Assembly: GCF_019396345.1 (NCBI RefSeq)
Contig: NZ_JAHKRM010000033.1
Span: forward strand, 97,158-161,157
Direction: 5' to 3'
DNA length: 64,000 nucleotides
Source of the DNA: Nonomuraea guangzhouensis
GTDB lineage: Bacteria > Actinomycetota > Actinomycetes > Streptosporangiales > Streptosporangiaceae
Position 1 is the stretch's first letter; the number at the start of each line of letters is the position of its first letter. Below the pieces are notes generated by a model, which worked only from the letters and a program-made list of their open reading frames with translations, had not been told where the DNA came from and searched no databases. Positions 1-7,029 of this stretch are shown piece after piece. Position numbers and translations under genes: made by a program.

Positions 1-602
1 CGGCGGCCGTGGTCGGGAACGTGATGTCGTGCTCGATGGCGGCCTATGCCTTCGCCCGGCTGAGTTTCCGGTTCAGGAAGCTCTGGTTCGCGATCATGAT
101 GATGTCGATCATGCTGCCGATCCACGTGCTGATCGTGCCGCAGTACACGCTGTTCAAGTACCTCGGGTGGGTGGACACGTTCCTGCCGCTGATCGTGCCG
201 AAGTTCCTGGCCGTGGACGGGTTCTTCATCTTCCTGATGGTGCAGTTCATCAGGTCGCTGCCGCGTGAGCTGGACGAGGCGGCCCGCATCGACGGGTGCG
301 GGCCCGTCCTGGTGTACTGGCGGATCATCCTGCCGCTGTCGCGGCCGGCGCTGATCACGACCGCCATCTTCACCTTCATCTGGACGTGGGATGACTTCTT
401 CAGCCAGCTCGTCTATTTGAGCGATGTGTCGACCTATACGGTGCCGCTCGCGCTCCGGGCGTTCCTCGATTCCAGCGGCGGGTCCTCCTGGGGTCCGATG
501 CTCGCGATGGCGGTGTTGTCGCTCGTGCCGATCCTGGGCTTCTTCCTGATCTTCCAGCGTCGCATCACCGAGGGCATCTCGACCACGGGCCTCAAGGGCT
601 GA
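1..602 (+). CDS. Carbohydrate ABC transporter permease (MalG type), 5' end missing
   Basis: This is the inner-membrane permease of a sugar ABC importer, which passes sugar from an extracytoplasmic binding protein through the membrane using a cytoplasmic ATPase. The reading frame is already open at base 3, so the true start lies outside the window. About 199 residues remain of the usual 270-300. Several hydrophobic membrane segments are visible. The EAA loop that contacts the ATPase reads ELDEAARIDGCG followed about ten residues later by ILPLSRPAL, which is the canonical EAA-G-I-LP pattern. The C-terminus (GISTTGLKG) is typical of MalG-like proteins. Two glycoside hydrolase genes follow, so import and breakdown of an oligosaccharide may be linked; the actual sugar cannot be told from the sequence. 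Confidence 0.93.
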   Translation, partial: AAVVGNVMSCSMAAYAFARLSFRFRKLWFAIMMMSIMLPIHVLIVPQYTLFKYLGWVDTFLPLIVPKFLAVDGFFIFLMVQFIRSLPRELDEAARIDGCGPVLVYWRIILPLSRPALITTAIFTFIWTWDDFFSQLVYLSDVSTYTVPLALRAFLDSSGGSSWGPMLAMAVLSLVPILGFFLIFQRRITEGISTTGLKG

Positions 603-614
603 GGTAAGGGCTCA

Positions 615-650
615 GGTGTGGCGGACCGCGTCCAAGCGGTCCGCCACACC
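615..650. terminator. Perfect 15-bp hairpin between convergent genes
   Basis: Bases 615-629 and 636-650 are perfectly complementary over 15 bp around a six-base loop. The hairpin lies 13 bases after the permease stop and 40 bases beyond the stop of the convergent GH97-like gene, so it can terminate transcription from both sides. There is no T-run, which is common for actinomycete terminators. Confidence 0.8.
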
Positions 651-713
651 GGCGTTTCTCAGCGGGCGCAGGTCATCAGGCCGGCGTTCTCAACGCGCGC
701 AGGTCGTCAGGCC
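651..713. repeat. Tandem duplication spanning the GH97 stop codon
   Basis: Bases 651-682 and 683-713 are adjacent, near-identical direct copies that differ at a handful of positions and by one base in length. Read on the minus strand, each copy encodes the end of the GH97-like protein including a TGA stop, so the gene's last codons and stop are repeated just downstream of the real end. Confidence 0.7.
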
Positions 714-2531
714 GGGCCGCCAGCGGCAGGCGATGGCCGCGAAACCGCCTTCCGCCGGGACGTCAACCGCCAGTGCGCCGCCCTGCACCACGTGCGGCTC
801 GCGCACGAGACCGGCGGCGCCGTCCCTGGTCACCTCGACGAGCCAGCGCCCCCGCAGGAAGCCCGTCGGCACCTGGAGCGTGCGGGCCGCCCCGGAGACT
901 CCGGCGCCGATGAACCAGCGGTCGCCGCTGCGTCTGGCCATCACCGTGTGGTCGGCGGGCTTTCCGGACAGCAGCCGCGTCTCGTCCCACACGGTGGGCA
1001 CCTGGTCGAGGAAGCGCTCGGCCTCGGGCCGCGCCCGGTAGGCCTCAAGCGACCCGGCCAGGTTCGTCAGGCCCGACTCGAACACCACCGACAGCGCCAG
1101 CTCGTGCGCGTCGGAGGTGGGCCGGCTGGGCCGCTGGAAGGCCATCGGCGTGTAGTCCATCGAGCCGATCTCATTCCTGGTGTACGGCAGGGCCGCCAGG
1201 TGGCTGGTGGTCAGGTTCGACGACTTCTCCGCACCGTGCACCCCTTCCATGGTCATCACCTGGGGCCAAGTCCGGTTGATCCCCTTGGGCACGGTGGAGC
1301 CGTGGAAGTTGACCATGAGCTGGTTGTCGGCCAGGTCGCGCAGCGTCCCGTCGTACCACTGCAGCCGCTCCTGCGCCTCGGAGTCGATGAAGTCCAGCTT
1401 GACGCCCTTCACACCCCACTGGTGCAGCAGGCCGAAGCGCTGGACGCGCTTGTCGTGGGTGTCGAAGTCGGAGAAGCGCAGCCACACCATGATGCCGACT
1501 CCGCGGGCCCTGCCGTACTCGACGAGCTGGGGTATCCAGGTGAATTCGGCCGTCCGATCCGTCCAGGCCCGCTCGCCGGTGACCGGATCGTCGTACCAGC
1601 CGGCGTCGACCAGCACGTACGGCCAGCGGTGCTGCGCGGCGTAGTCGACGAACTCCTTCTGGCTCTCCAGGCTCTGCTGCACGGGCCGGCCACCGGCCAG
1701 CCAGCTCCACAGCACCTTGCCCGGCTTGATCCACGAGGTGTCGGTGAGCTGGGAGCCGGGCGCGAGGTCGTCGACGAGGGTGGACTCGGTGACGGTCGCG
1801 AGGTCGCCCGTGACCATGACCCGCCAGGGCGTGGTCAGGCCGTGGTCGTAGGGCACCCGCGCGTCCCAAAGGGCGATCTTGTAGGTGCCCTGGTCGCTCA
1901 CCAGGTGGGGACCGGTGTAGGAGCCGTTCAGCGCCGACTCGGCCAGCAGGAGGTAATTCTGGCCCACCCCGAACAGGGCGGGCATCTGGTATTCGGCCGG
2001 GGGGACGTCGGCGTACTGGATGAACGGGTTCTCGTAGTCGCGGCGATGCCCGGCCAGCCAGGCGGTGGACCCGGCCGGAACCGTGAACGCCGAGGCCTCC
2101 CCCAGGACGGCGCCCGCGCCGGGCAGCTCGTAGCGGTAGGCGACGCCGTCGCGGGCGGCCCTGACGACCAGGTCGAGTTTGGCGTCGCCGCGGGCGAAGC
2201 GGAAGCGGGTCTCGTTCATCACGGACAGGCGATCGAGGCGCTTGCCCGCCGTGGTGGTGTACTTCTCGACGACCGCGCGGCTGGAGCGGCCGGTCAGGCT
2301 CAGGCCGGTGGTGAGGTCGGCCTGTTCGGTGGTGACGCCGAGCGGGCTCGGCGCCAGCACACTCGCTCCGCCCCGCGACACGGCCACGGAGGGGCTGCCC
2401 TGCGAGTCGAGGTGGACGGTGGCGACGGGGCCGCCCGCAGGGGCCTTGACGGTCCAGGTGGCGGTGGGAGTGGGGGTCGCGGGAGCTGTCAGTAGTCCGG
2501 CCAGCAACGTGCCGGTGAGTAGCAAGTTCAA
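690..2531 (-). CDS. Secreted glycoside hydrolase family 97 (alpha-galactosidase-like)
   Basis: About 613 residues, matching GH97 enzymes: an N-terminal beta-sandwich, a central (beta/alpha)8 barrel and a C-terminal beta domain. The barrel carries the strand GVKLDFID, whose Asp aligns with the nucleophile of retaining GH97 alpha-galactosidases; inverting SusB-type members have Gly there. The later MTMEGVHGAE supplies the acid/base Glu. A hydrophobic N-terminal stretch (LLLTGTLLAGLLTA) indicates export. The start is uncertain because no ATG or GTG is available. I chose the TTG at 2531, six bases after a GGGAGG ribosome site; a TTG at 2561 would add ten residues including an Arg and a His but has no ribosome site and overlaps a candidate operator. 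The gene is divergent from the GH95-like gene. The substrate (alpha-galactoside or related glycan) is inferred from the family. Confidence 0.87.
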   Translation of the reverse strand: MNLLLTGTLLAGLLTAPATPTPTATWTVKAPAGGPVATVHLDSQGSPSVAVSRGGASVLAPSPLGVTTEQADLTTGLSLTGRSSRAVVEKYTTTAGKRLDRLSVMNETRFRFARGDAKLDLVVRAARDGVAYRYELPGAGAVLGEASAFTVPAGSTAWLAGHRRDYENPFIQYADVPPAEYQMPALFGVGQNYLLLAESALNGSYTGPHLVSDQGTYKIALWDARVPYDHGLTTPWRVMVTGDLATVTESTLVDDLAPGSQLTDTSWIKPGKVLWSWLAGGRPVQQSLESQKEFVDYAAQHRWPYVLVDAGWYDDPVTGERAWTDRTAEFTWIPQLVEYGRARGVGIMVWLRFSDFDTHDKRVQRFGLLHQWGVKGVKLDFIDSEAQERLQWYDGTLRDLADNQLMVNFHGSTVPKGINRTWPQVMTMEGVHGAEKSSNLTTSHLAALPYTRNEIGSMDYTPMAFQRPSRPTSDAHELALSVVFESGLTNLAGSLEAYRARPEAERFLDQVPTVWDETRLLSGKPADHTVMARRSGDRWFIGAGVSGAARTLQVPTGFLRGRWLVEVTRDGAAGLVREPHVVQGGALAVDVPAEGGFAAIACRWRPGLTTCAR

Positions 2532-2555
2532 CAGGTGCCTCCCGAAGGCTGGGGG

Positions 2556-2571
2556 TTGCAACCGATTGTAG
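2556..2571. promoter_or_regulatory. Candidate LacI/GalR-family operator
   Basis: The 16 bases TTGCAACCGATTGTAG match the left two thirds of the LacI-family pattern TTGnAAnCGnTTnCAA; only the last three positions are degenerate. The site lies in the divergent interval between two glycoside hydrolase genes, where a sugar-responsive repressor would be expected. No LacI-family gene is in the window. Confidence 0.45.
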
Positions 2572-2633
2572 CCGTAATTAACTTCTTCAAGAATTAAATT
2601 CGCCCGATGTCGGCGCGACCGCGGTCAAGGGGG

Positions 2634-2661
2634 TTGACAGCGGCGGTCATCAGATTAGATC
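2634..2661 (+). promoter_or_regulatory. Candidate sigma-70-type promoter for the GH95-like gene
   Basis: A perfect TTGACA (2634-2639) is followed after 16 bases by TAGATC (2656-2661), about 50 bases before the ATG at 2712. The -35 is strong and the -10 moderate. It lies about 65 bases from the candidate LacI-type site. Confidence 0.5.
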
Positions 2662-2711
2662 TTCTCATTCATCAGATGAATCTCTCCGCGAGCCCCCCGC
2701 CAGGAGGCACG

Positions 2712-4961
2712 ATGCCGGAAAATCCCACCACACGGCGCACATTCCTCGGAGGTCTTGCTTTAGGCGGCGCCGCTGTGGTCGCGACCTCCCCCACCGCGTG
2801 GGCGCAGGCCGCGCCGGAGCCGAGCGACGCGTACGGCGACGTCCTGCGTGACGCCGCCATGATCTGGAAGCGGCTGCCCAACGGCTGGCAGAACGGGCCG
2901 TTCCTGGGCAACGGGTTTCTCGGCGTGCACCTCTACAACAAGGGCGGCGAGGGCAACGTCCTGCGCTTCATGCTGAACCACTCCCTCGTACAGGACCAGC
3001 GAGGGCAGTGGGAGGCGGCGATCGGGTACTCACGGCTGCCCATCGGCTACCTGACGCTGACCTTCGCCGGCACCATCACGGCGGTCGACTGGCGGCTGGA
3101 CCTGGAGCGGGCCGAGCTGACCGGAACCGTGACGACCACCCTGGGCGGCGTCCGGTTCAGCGCGCTCGTGCTCAACCATCGCAGTGTGCTGCTGGTGTCC
3201 ACGGAGCCCAGCGCCGGAGAGGAGGGGGTGGCGTGGGGATTCACGCCGCTGCCCGCCCACACGACCAGGACGATCCGGCTCCCGCCCGAATACACCGGCA
3301 ATCCCGAACCGGTGGTCGCCGACGGGCACGTCGAACAGCCCCTGCACGCCGGAGGCGGCTACACCACGGCCTGGCGCGAGGTCAGGAACGGCACCGAACG
3401 GGTGCTCGCGGCCACCATCGCCTACGGCTACCCGGACTCGACCGGGGCGGAGGAGGCGGTGCGGACCGTACGCCGGGTGCTCGACGGGAACCCTGAGGCG
3501 CAGGTCAAGGTGCACCGGCTCTGGTGGCAGCGGTTCTACCGGCGCAGCCTGGTGTCGGTCCCGGACAAGCTGCTGCAGCGGTTCTACTGGATCCAGCTCT
3601 ACAAGATAGCCTCGGCCACCAGGGACGACGCGCCGGTGGTGACCGAGTGGGGGCCGTGGTTCCCCGAGGTGGGCAACAGCTGGACCAACATCTGGTGGAA
3701 CCTCAACGTCCAGGTCTCCTATCCCATGATCAACGGCTCGAACCACCCGGAGCTGGACGCGGTGACCACGACGTTCCGGAAATATCACGAAAACCTGGAG
3801 CTCAACGTGAATCCGGGTTATCGCGATGGGAAGTCGTACGCGCTGTGCCACCCGGGCGACCGCATGCTCAGACCGGGGCCGCGCTACGTCGGCGTGCCGG
3901 GCGTCAGCCCGAACGACCACACCGGCAACCTCACCTGGGGCATGCACAACGTCTGGCTCGCCTACCGCCACACCATGGACGACCGCGTGCTGCGCGAGGT
4001 GCTGCACCCGATCCTGACCGGCGCGATCACCTACTACGACCGCTTCCTCGTCGAAGGCTCGGACGGCAAGCTGCACCTGCCCGAGACGCGCTCGCCCGAG
4101 TACGCGAACGCCTCCGACGCCACCTACGACCTCTCGCTCATCCGCTGGGGCTGCCGCACGCTCCTCGACAGCGCCGACCGGCTGCGCCTCGACGACCCGC
4201 GCAAGGCCCGGTGGCAGGAGATCCTGGCGCGGCTGGTGCCGTACCACCGCAACGAGCAAGGGGTGATGATCGGGGCGGACGTGCCGCTGGCGGATTCGCA
4301 CCGGCACTATTCGCACCTGCTCTGGATGTATCCGCTGCAGGAGTCGCTCGACAGGCTCAGCTTCGACCACTGGACGAGCATGCGCGAGCGGTGGCACGGC
4401 TACAGCTTCGCGGCGGCCTCCTCGATGGAGACGCTGTTCGGCAATCCGGAGGAGGCGCTGTCCTACCTGCGTTTCTTCGTCGACGGCAACATCGTGGACA
4501 ACTGCGCCATCACCCCCAACACCATGTACCGGGAGGGCAGCAACCTGGCCATCGAGAGCCCGCTGGCCGCCGCCCAGTCGGTGCTCGACATGCTGGTCCA
4601 GAGCCATGGCGGGGTGGTCAAGGTGTTCCCGGCGGTCTCCGCCACCTGGGCCGACGTCTCGATCGAACGGCTGCGCACGCAGGGCGCGTTCCTGGTGGAC
4701 GCCTCGCGCGCCGGGGGGCGTACGGACTGGGTCAGGGTCCACAGCGAGGCGGGCGAGCCGCTGCGGCTCCAGCACGGCATCACGGGCCCGTTCGAGGTAC
4801 GCGACGAACGCGGCGACCGCCTCCCCTACCGGGGGACGGACACGATCGAGCTCCGGCTGCGCAGAGGGGCGACGGCGATCATCACCAGGCGGGGTCGACG
4901 CCCATCCAAGCCACGAGACGTCCCGGCCAACGGCAGCGCGCCCGCGTGGGGGCTTCCCTGA
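2712..4961 (+). CDS. Tat-exported glycoside hydrolase, GH95-like (alpha-L-fucosidase family)
   Basis: A 749-residue protein. The start at 2712 is set by AGGAGG eight bases upstream; the frame is open to 2607, but that adds implausible sequence. The N-terminus has a twin-arginine signal (TTRRTFLGGLALGGAAVVA) ending near AWAQA. The mature protein begins with the WKRLPNGWQNGPFLGNGFLG segment typical of GH95-like enzymes (product WxxALPxGNGxLG in the family), and the C-terminal region has ESPLAAAQSVLDMLVQS followed by VKVFPAVSATW, which mirrors the GH95 block before the C-terminal beta domain. It is therefore probably an exported alpha-L-fucosidase or a related alpha-galactosidase. It forms a divergent pair with the GH97-like enzyme, next to a sugar importer. 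Exact specificity is not predictable. Confidence 0.8.
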   Translation: MPENPTTRRTFLGGLALGGAAVVATSPTAWAQAAPEPSDAYGDVLRDAAMIWKRLPNGWQNGPFLGNGFLGVHLYNKGGEGNVLRFMLNHSLVQDQRGQWEAAIGYSRLPIGYLTLTFAGTITAVDWRLDLERAELTGTVTTTLGGVRFSALVLNHRSVLLVSTEPSAGEEGVAWGFTPLPAHTTRTIRLPPEYTGNPEPVVADGHVEQPLHAGGGYTTAWREVRNGTERVLAATIAYGYPDSTGAEEAVRTVRRVLDGNPEAQVKVHRLWWQRFYRRSLVSVPDKLLQRFYWIQLYKIASATRDDAPVVTEWGPWFPEVGNSWTNIWWNLNVQVSYPMINGSNHPELDAVTTTFRKYHENLELNVNPGYRDGKSYALCHPGDRMLRPGPRYVGVPGVSPNDHTGNLTWGMHNVWLAYRHTMDDRVLREVLHPILTGAITYYDRFLVEGSDGKLHLPETRSPEYANASDATYDLSLIRWGCRTLLDSADRLRLDDPRKARWQEILARLVPYHRNEQGVMIGADVPLADSHRHYSHLLWMYPLQESLDRLSFDHWTSMRERWHGYSFAAASSMETLFGNPEEALSYLRFFVDGNIVDNCAITPNTMYREGSNLAIESPLAAAQSVLDMLVQSHGGVVKVFPAVSATWADVSIERLRTQGAFLVDASRAGGRTDWVRVHSEAGEPLRLQHGITGPFEVRDERGDRLPYRGTDTIELRLRRGATAIITRRGRRPSKPRDVPANGSAPAWGLP

Positions 4962-4979
4962 CCGGATCAGCGGGAAGCC
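4951..4979 (+). terminator. Hairpin overlapping the GH95-like stop codon
   Basis: GGCTTCCC (4951-4958) pairs with GGGAAGCC (4972-4979) around a 13-base loop that contains the stop codon. It is a plausible but modest terminator for the plus-strand gene. Confidence 0.45.
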
Positions 4980-5030
4980 GGGTCATAGTCAGGGCTCGCG
5001 CTCCAGCTCCAGTGGTGAGCACCCGCCGCC

Positions 5031-5066
5031 CGGCCGTCCTTCCGAGCGCGGGCGGGCGGACGGCCG
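5031..5066 (-). terminator. GC-rich inverted repeat at the 3' end of the helicase gene
   Basis: CGGCCGTCC (5031-5039) pairs with GGACGGCCG (5058-5066) over nine bases with an 18-base loop, 35-70 bases beyond the helicase stop. The same stretch holds an imperfect direct repeat (5031-5054 and 5061-5081). It probably serves as the terminator for the convergent minus-strand helicase. Confidence 0.4.
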
Positions 5067-5100
5067 TCCGAAGCGCGGGCGCCGCCGTGCGGCTAGGTCC

Positions 5101-6798
5101 TCATCGTCGTGTCGGCCTGCTGCGCGTGTCACGCTCGCGGCGGACGGTCGGTCTCCGCCCCTTGATCGTGGCCTGACGGAGGGCCGCGATCACCTCGTTG
5201 GCCGCCTCCTGCGGCACCTCCACCAGCGAGAACCGGTCGGCGATCTCGATGGCGCCGATGTCGCGACCGCTCAGGCTCGACTCGCCGGCTATCGCGCCCA
5301 CCAGGTCCTGCGGCCGGATGCCCGCGCTGCGCCCCACGCTGAAGAACAGCCGGACCATTCCCCCCGACGGAGCGCGGCCGTAGCGCGCGCCCTCCGAGCC
5401 GCCCTCCCGATGGTCGCGCCGCTTCTCCACGGTCCGCGGGGACACCTCGGGAATCTCCTGCTCGTCCAGCGCGGCCCCGCTGGCCTGGTGCGCCAGCTTG
5501 ACGGCGGCGAGCGCCACCTCCATGAGGTCGAACTCGTCGGTGAGCGACTCGACCACGACGTGGAACGGCTCCAGGTCGTCCTGGAGCAGGGCTTCCTCCA
5601 GCGCGGAACGGGTCAGCTCCATCCGGCGCGCCTGCAGGTCGGCGACGGTCGGCAGCCGCTCCACCGTGATCCGCTGTTTGGTCACCCGCTCGATCGCCTT
5701 GAGCATGCGGTGCTCGCGTGGCTCCACCAGGGTCAGCGCCACCCCCTCGCGGCCGGCGCGGCCCACCCTGCCGATGCGGTGGACGTACGCCTCGGGCGCG
5801 GACGGGACGTTGTAGTTGACGACGTGCGTGAGCTGTTCGACGTCGAGGCCGCGCGCGGCCACGTCGGTCGCGATGAGCAGGTCGGCGGTCCCGGCCCGCA
5901 GCCGTGACATGACGCGATCGCGTTGCTCCTGCTCCATCCCGCCGTGCAGCGCCTCGGCCCGGTGTCCGCGCCCGTTCATGGTCTCGGTGAGCTGGTCGAC
6001 CTCGTCACGGGTACGGCAGAAAATGATCGCGGCCGTCGGCGCCTCGATGTCGAGCAGGCGCCCCAGCGCCGCCGGTTTGTGCGCCCTGGCGACCAGGTAC
6101 GCGCTCTGCTCCACCAACGGCGTCGTCTGACGCCCCTCCGTGGCCGCATGCCCCATTTCCAGCCGGACCGGGTCCTGCAGGTGACGCCGGGCGATCCCAT
6201 CGATGCGCGGCGGAAGCGTCGCCGAGAACAGCACGGTCTGGCGGTCCTCCGGCGTCTCCGCGAGAATCGCCTCGATGTCGTCGGCGAACCCCATGTCGAG
6301 CATCTCGTCCGCCTCGTCCAGCACGACGGTACGCAGACCCCCCAGGTCGAGCGCTCCCCGGCCGATGAGGTCGAGGGCCCGCCCCGGTGTGGCGACCACG
6401 ATGTCCACCCCGCGCTTGAGCGCCTGCAACTGCCGGACGATGGGCGCACCGCCGTAGACCGGCAGAACGCGGGTCCCGAGCGTGCGGCCATAGCGATGGA
6501 ACGCCTCCGAGACCTGAACGGCCAGCTCCCGCGTGGGCACGAGCACCAGCGTCACCGGCCCGTCATTGTCACCGGGGTGGGACATGCGCTGAAGCACGGG
6601 CAACGCGAACGCCGCGGTCTTCCCCGTGCCCGTCGCCGCCTGCCCGAGCAGATCACGCCCCTCCACCAACGGGGGGATCGCCTCCGCCTGGATCGGAGTG
6701 GGCTCCTCGTACCCCAGAGCGGACAGCACATCCAGGAGCTCAGATCGGAGCCCCAGGTCGGCGAAGGTTGCCTCGCCGCCGGTTGCGTTCATGGTCAT
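5101..6798 (-). CDS. DEAD-box ATP-dependent RNA helicase (DeaD/CsdA type)
   Basis: A 565-residue cytoplasmic helicase that unwinds RNA duplexes and typically acts in ribosome assembly and cold adaptation. The Q motif (FADLGL, then PTPIQ) is followed by motif I ATGTGKTAAF, Ia PTRELA, II DEADEML, III SAT and VI HRIGRVGR. The C-terminal 75 residues (RLFFSVGRSAGIRPQDLVG onward) form a DbpA-type RNA-binding domain, after a charged linker. I chose the ATG at 6798 because GAGGAG lies six bases upstream; the frame runs on to 6933 but adds low-quality sequence. It is convergent with the GH95-like gene and unrelated to the cluster downstream. The 5' interval (6799-7029) holds no other gene that I can support. 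Confidence 0.93.
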   Translation of the reverse strand: MTMNATGGEATFADLGLRSELLDVLSALGYEEPTPIQAEAIPPLVEGRDLLGQAATGTGKTAAFALPVLQRMSHPGDNDGPVTLVLVPTRELAVQVSEAFHRYGRTLGTRVLPVYGGAPIVRQLQALKRGVDIVVATPGRALDLIGRGALDLGGLRTVVLDEADEMLDMGFADDIEAILAETPEDRQTVLFSATLPPRIDGIARRHLQDPVRLEMGHAATEGRQTTPLVEQSAYLVARAHKPAALGRLLDIEAPTAAIIFCRTRDEVDQLTETMNGRGHRAEALHGGMEQEQRDRVMSRLRAGTADLLIATDVAARGLDVEQLTHVVNYNVPSAPEAYVHRIGRVGRAGREGVALTLVEPREHRMLKAIERVTKQRITVERLPTVADLQARRMELTRSALEEALLQDDLEPFHVVVESLTDEFDLMEVALAAVKLAHQASGAALDEQEIPEVSPRTVEKRRDHREGGSEGARYGRAPSGGMVRLFFSVGRSAGIRPQDLVGAIAGESSLSGRDIGAIEIADRFSLVEVPQEAANEVIAALRQATIKGRRPTVRRERDTRSRPTRR

Positions 6799-7029
6799 CG
6801 CCGACTCCTCACGAACTTCCACATTCACTTCGACACCCCACCGCCGGTCATCTCCTGGAAGGGCTTCGACGCCCCCCAACCCCTCCCCCACCGACGACAG
6901 GCCAGAACGGGAGCATAAGGGGTGCGGACTCATCCCCGCCCATCAAGGCAGCCATGGGGCGATGTCGCAGCTCTATCCTTGCAAAGGGCCTGGAAACATC
7001 GCGAGGCGGCCTTCGAAAGCGGTCCGCCG

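Noticed and set aside
618..2495. 625-codon plus-strand open frame opposite the GH97-like gene
   Set aside because: It is the antisense shadow of a GC-rich gene: Arg/Gly/Pro/Ala-rich, no domains, while the minus strand encodes a clear GH97 enzyme.
3030..4775. 581-codon minus-strand open frame within the GH95-like gene
   Set aside because: Low-complexity Val/Arg/Gln-rich translation typical of a shadow frame; the plus-strand frame has a Tat signal and family motifs.
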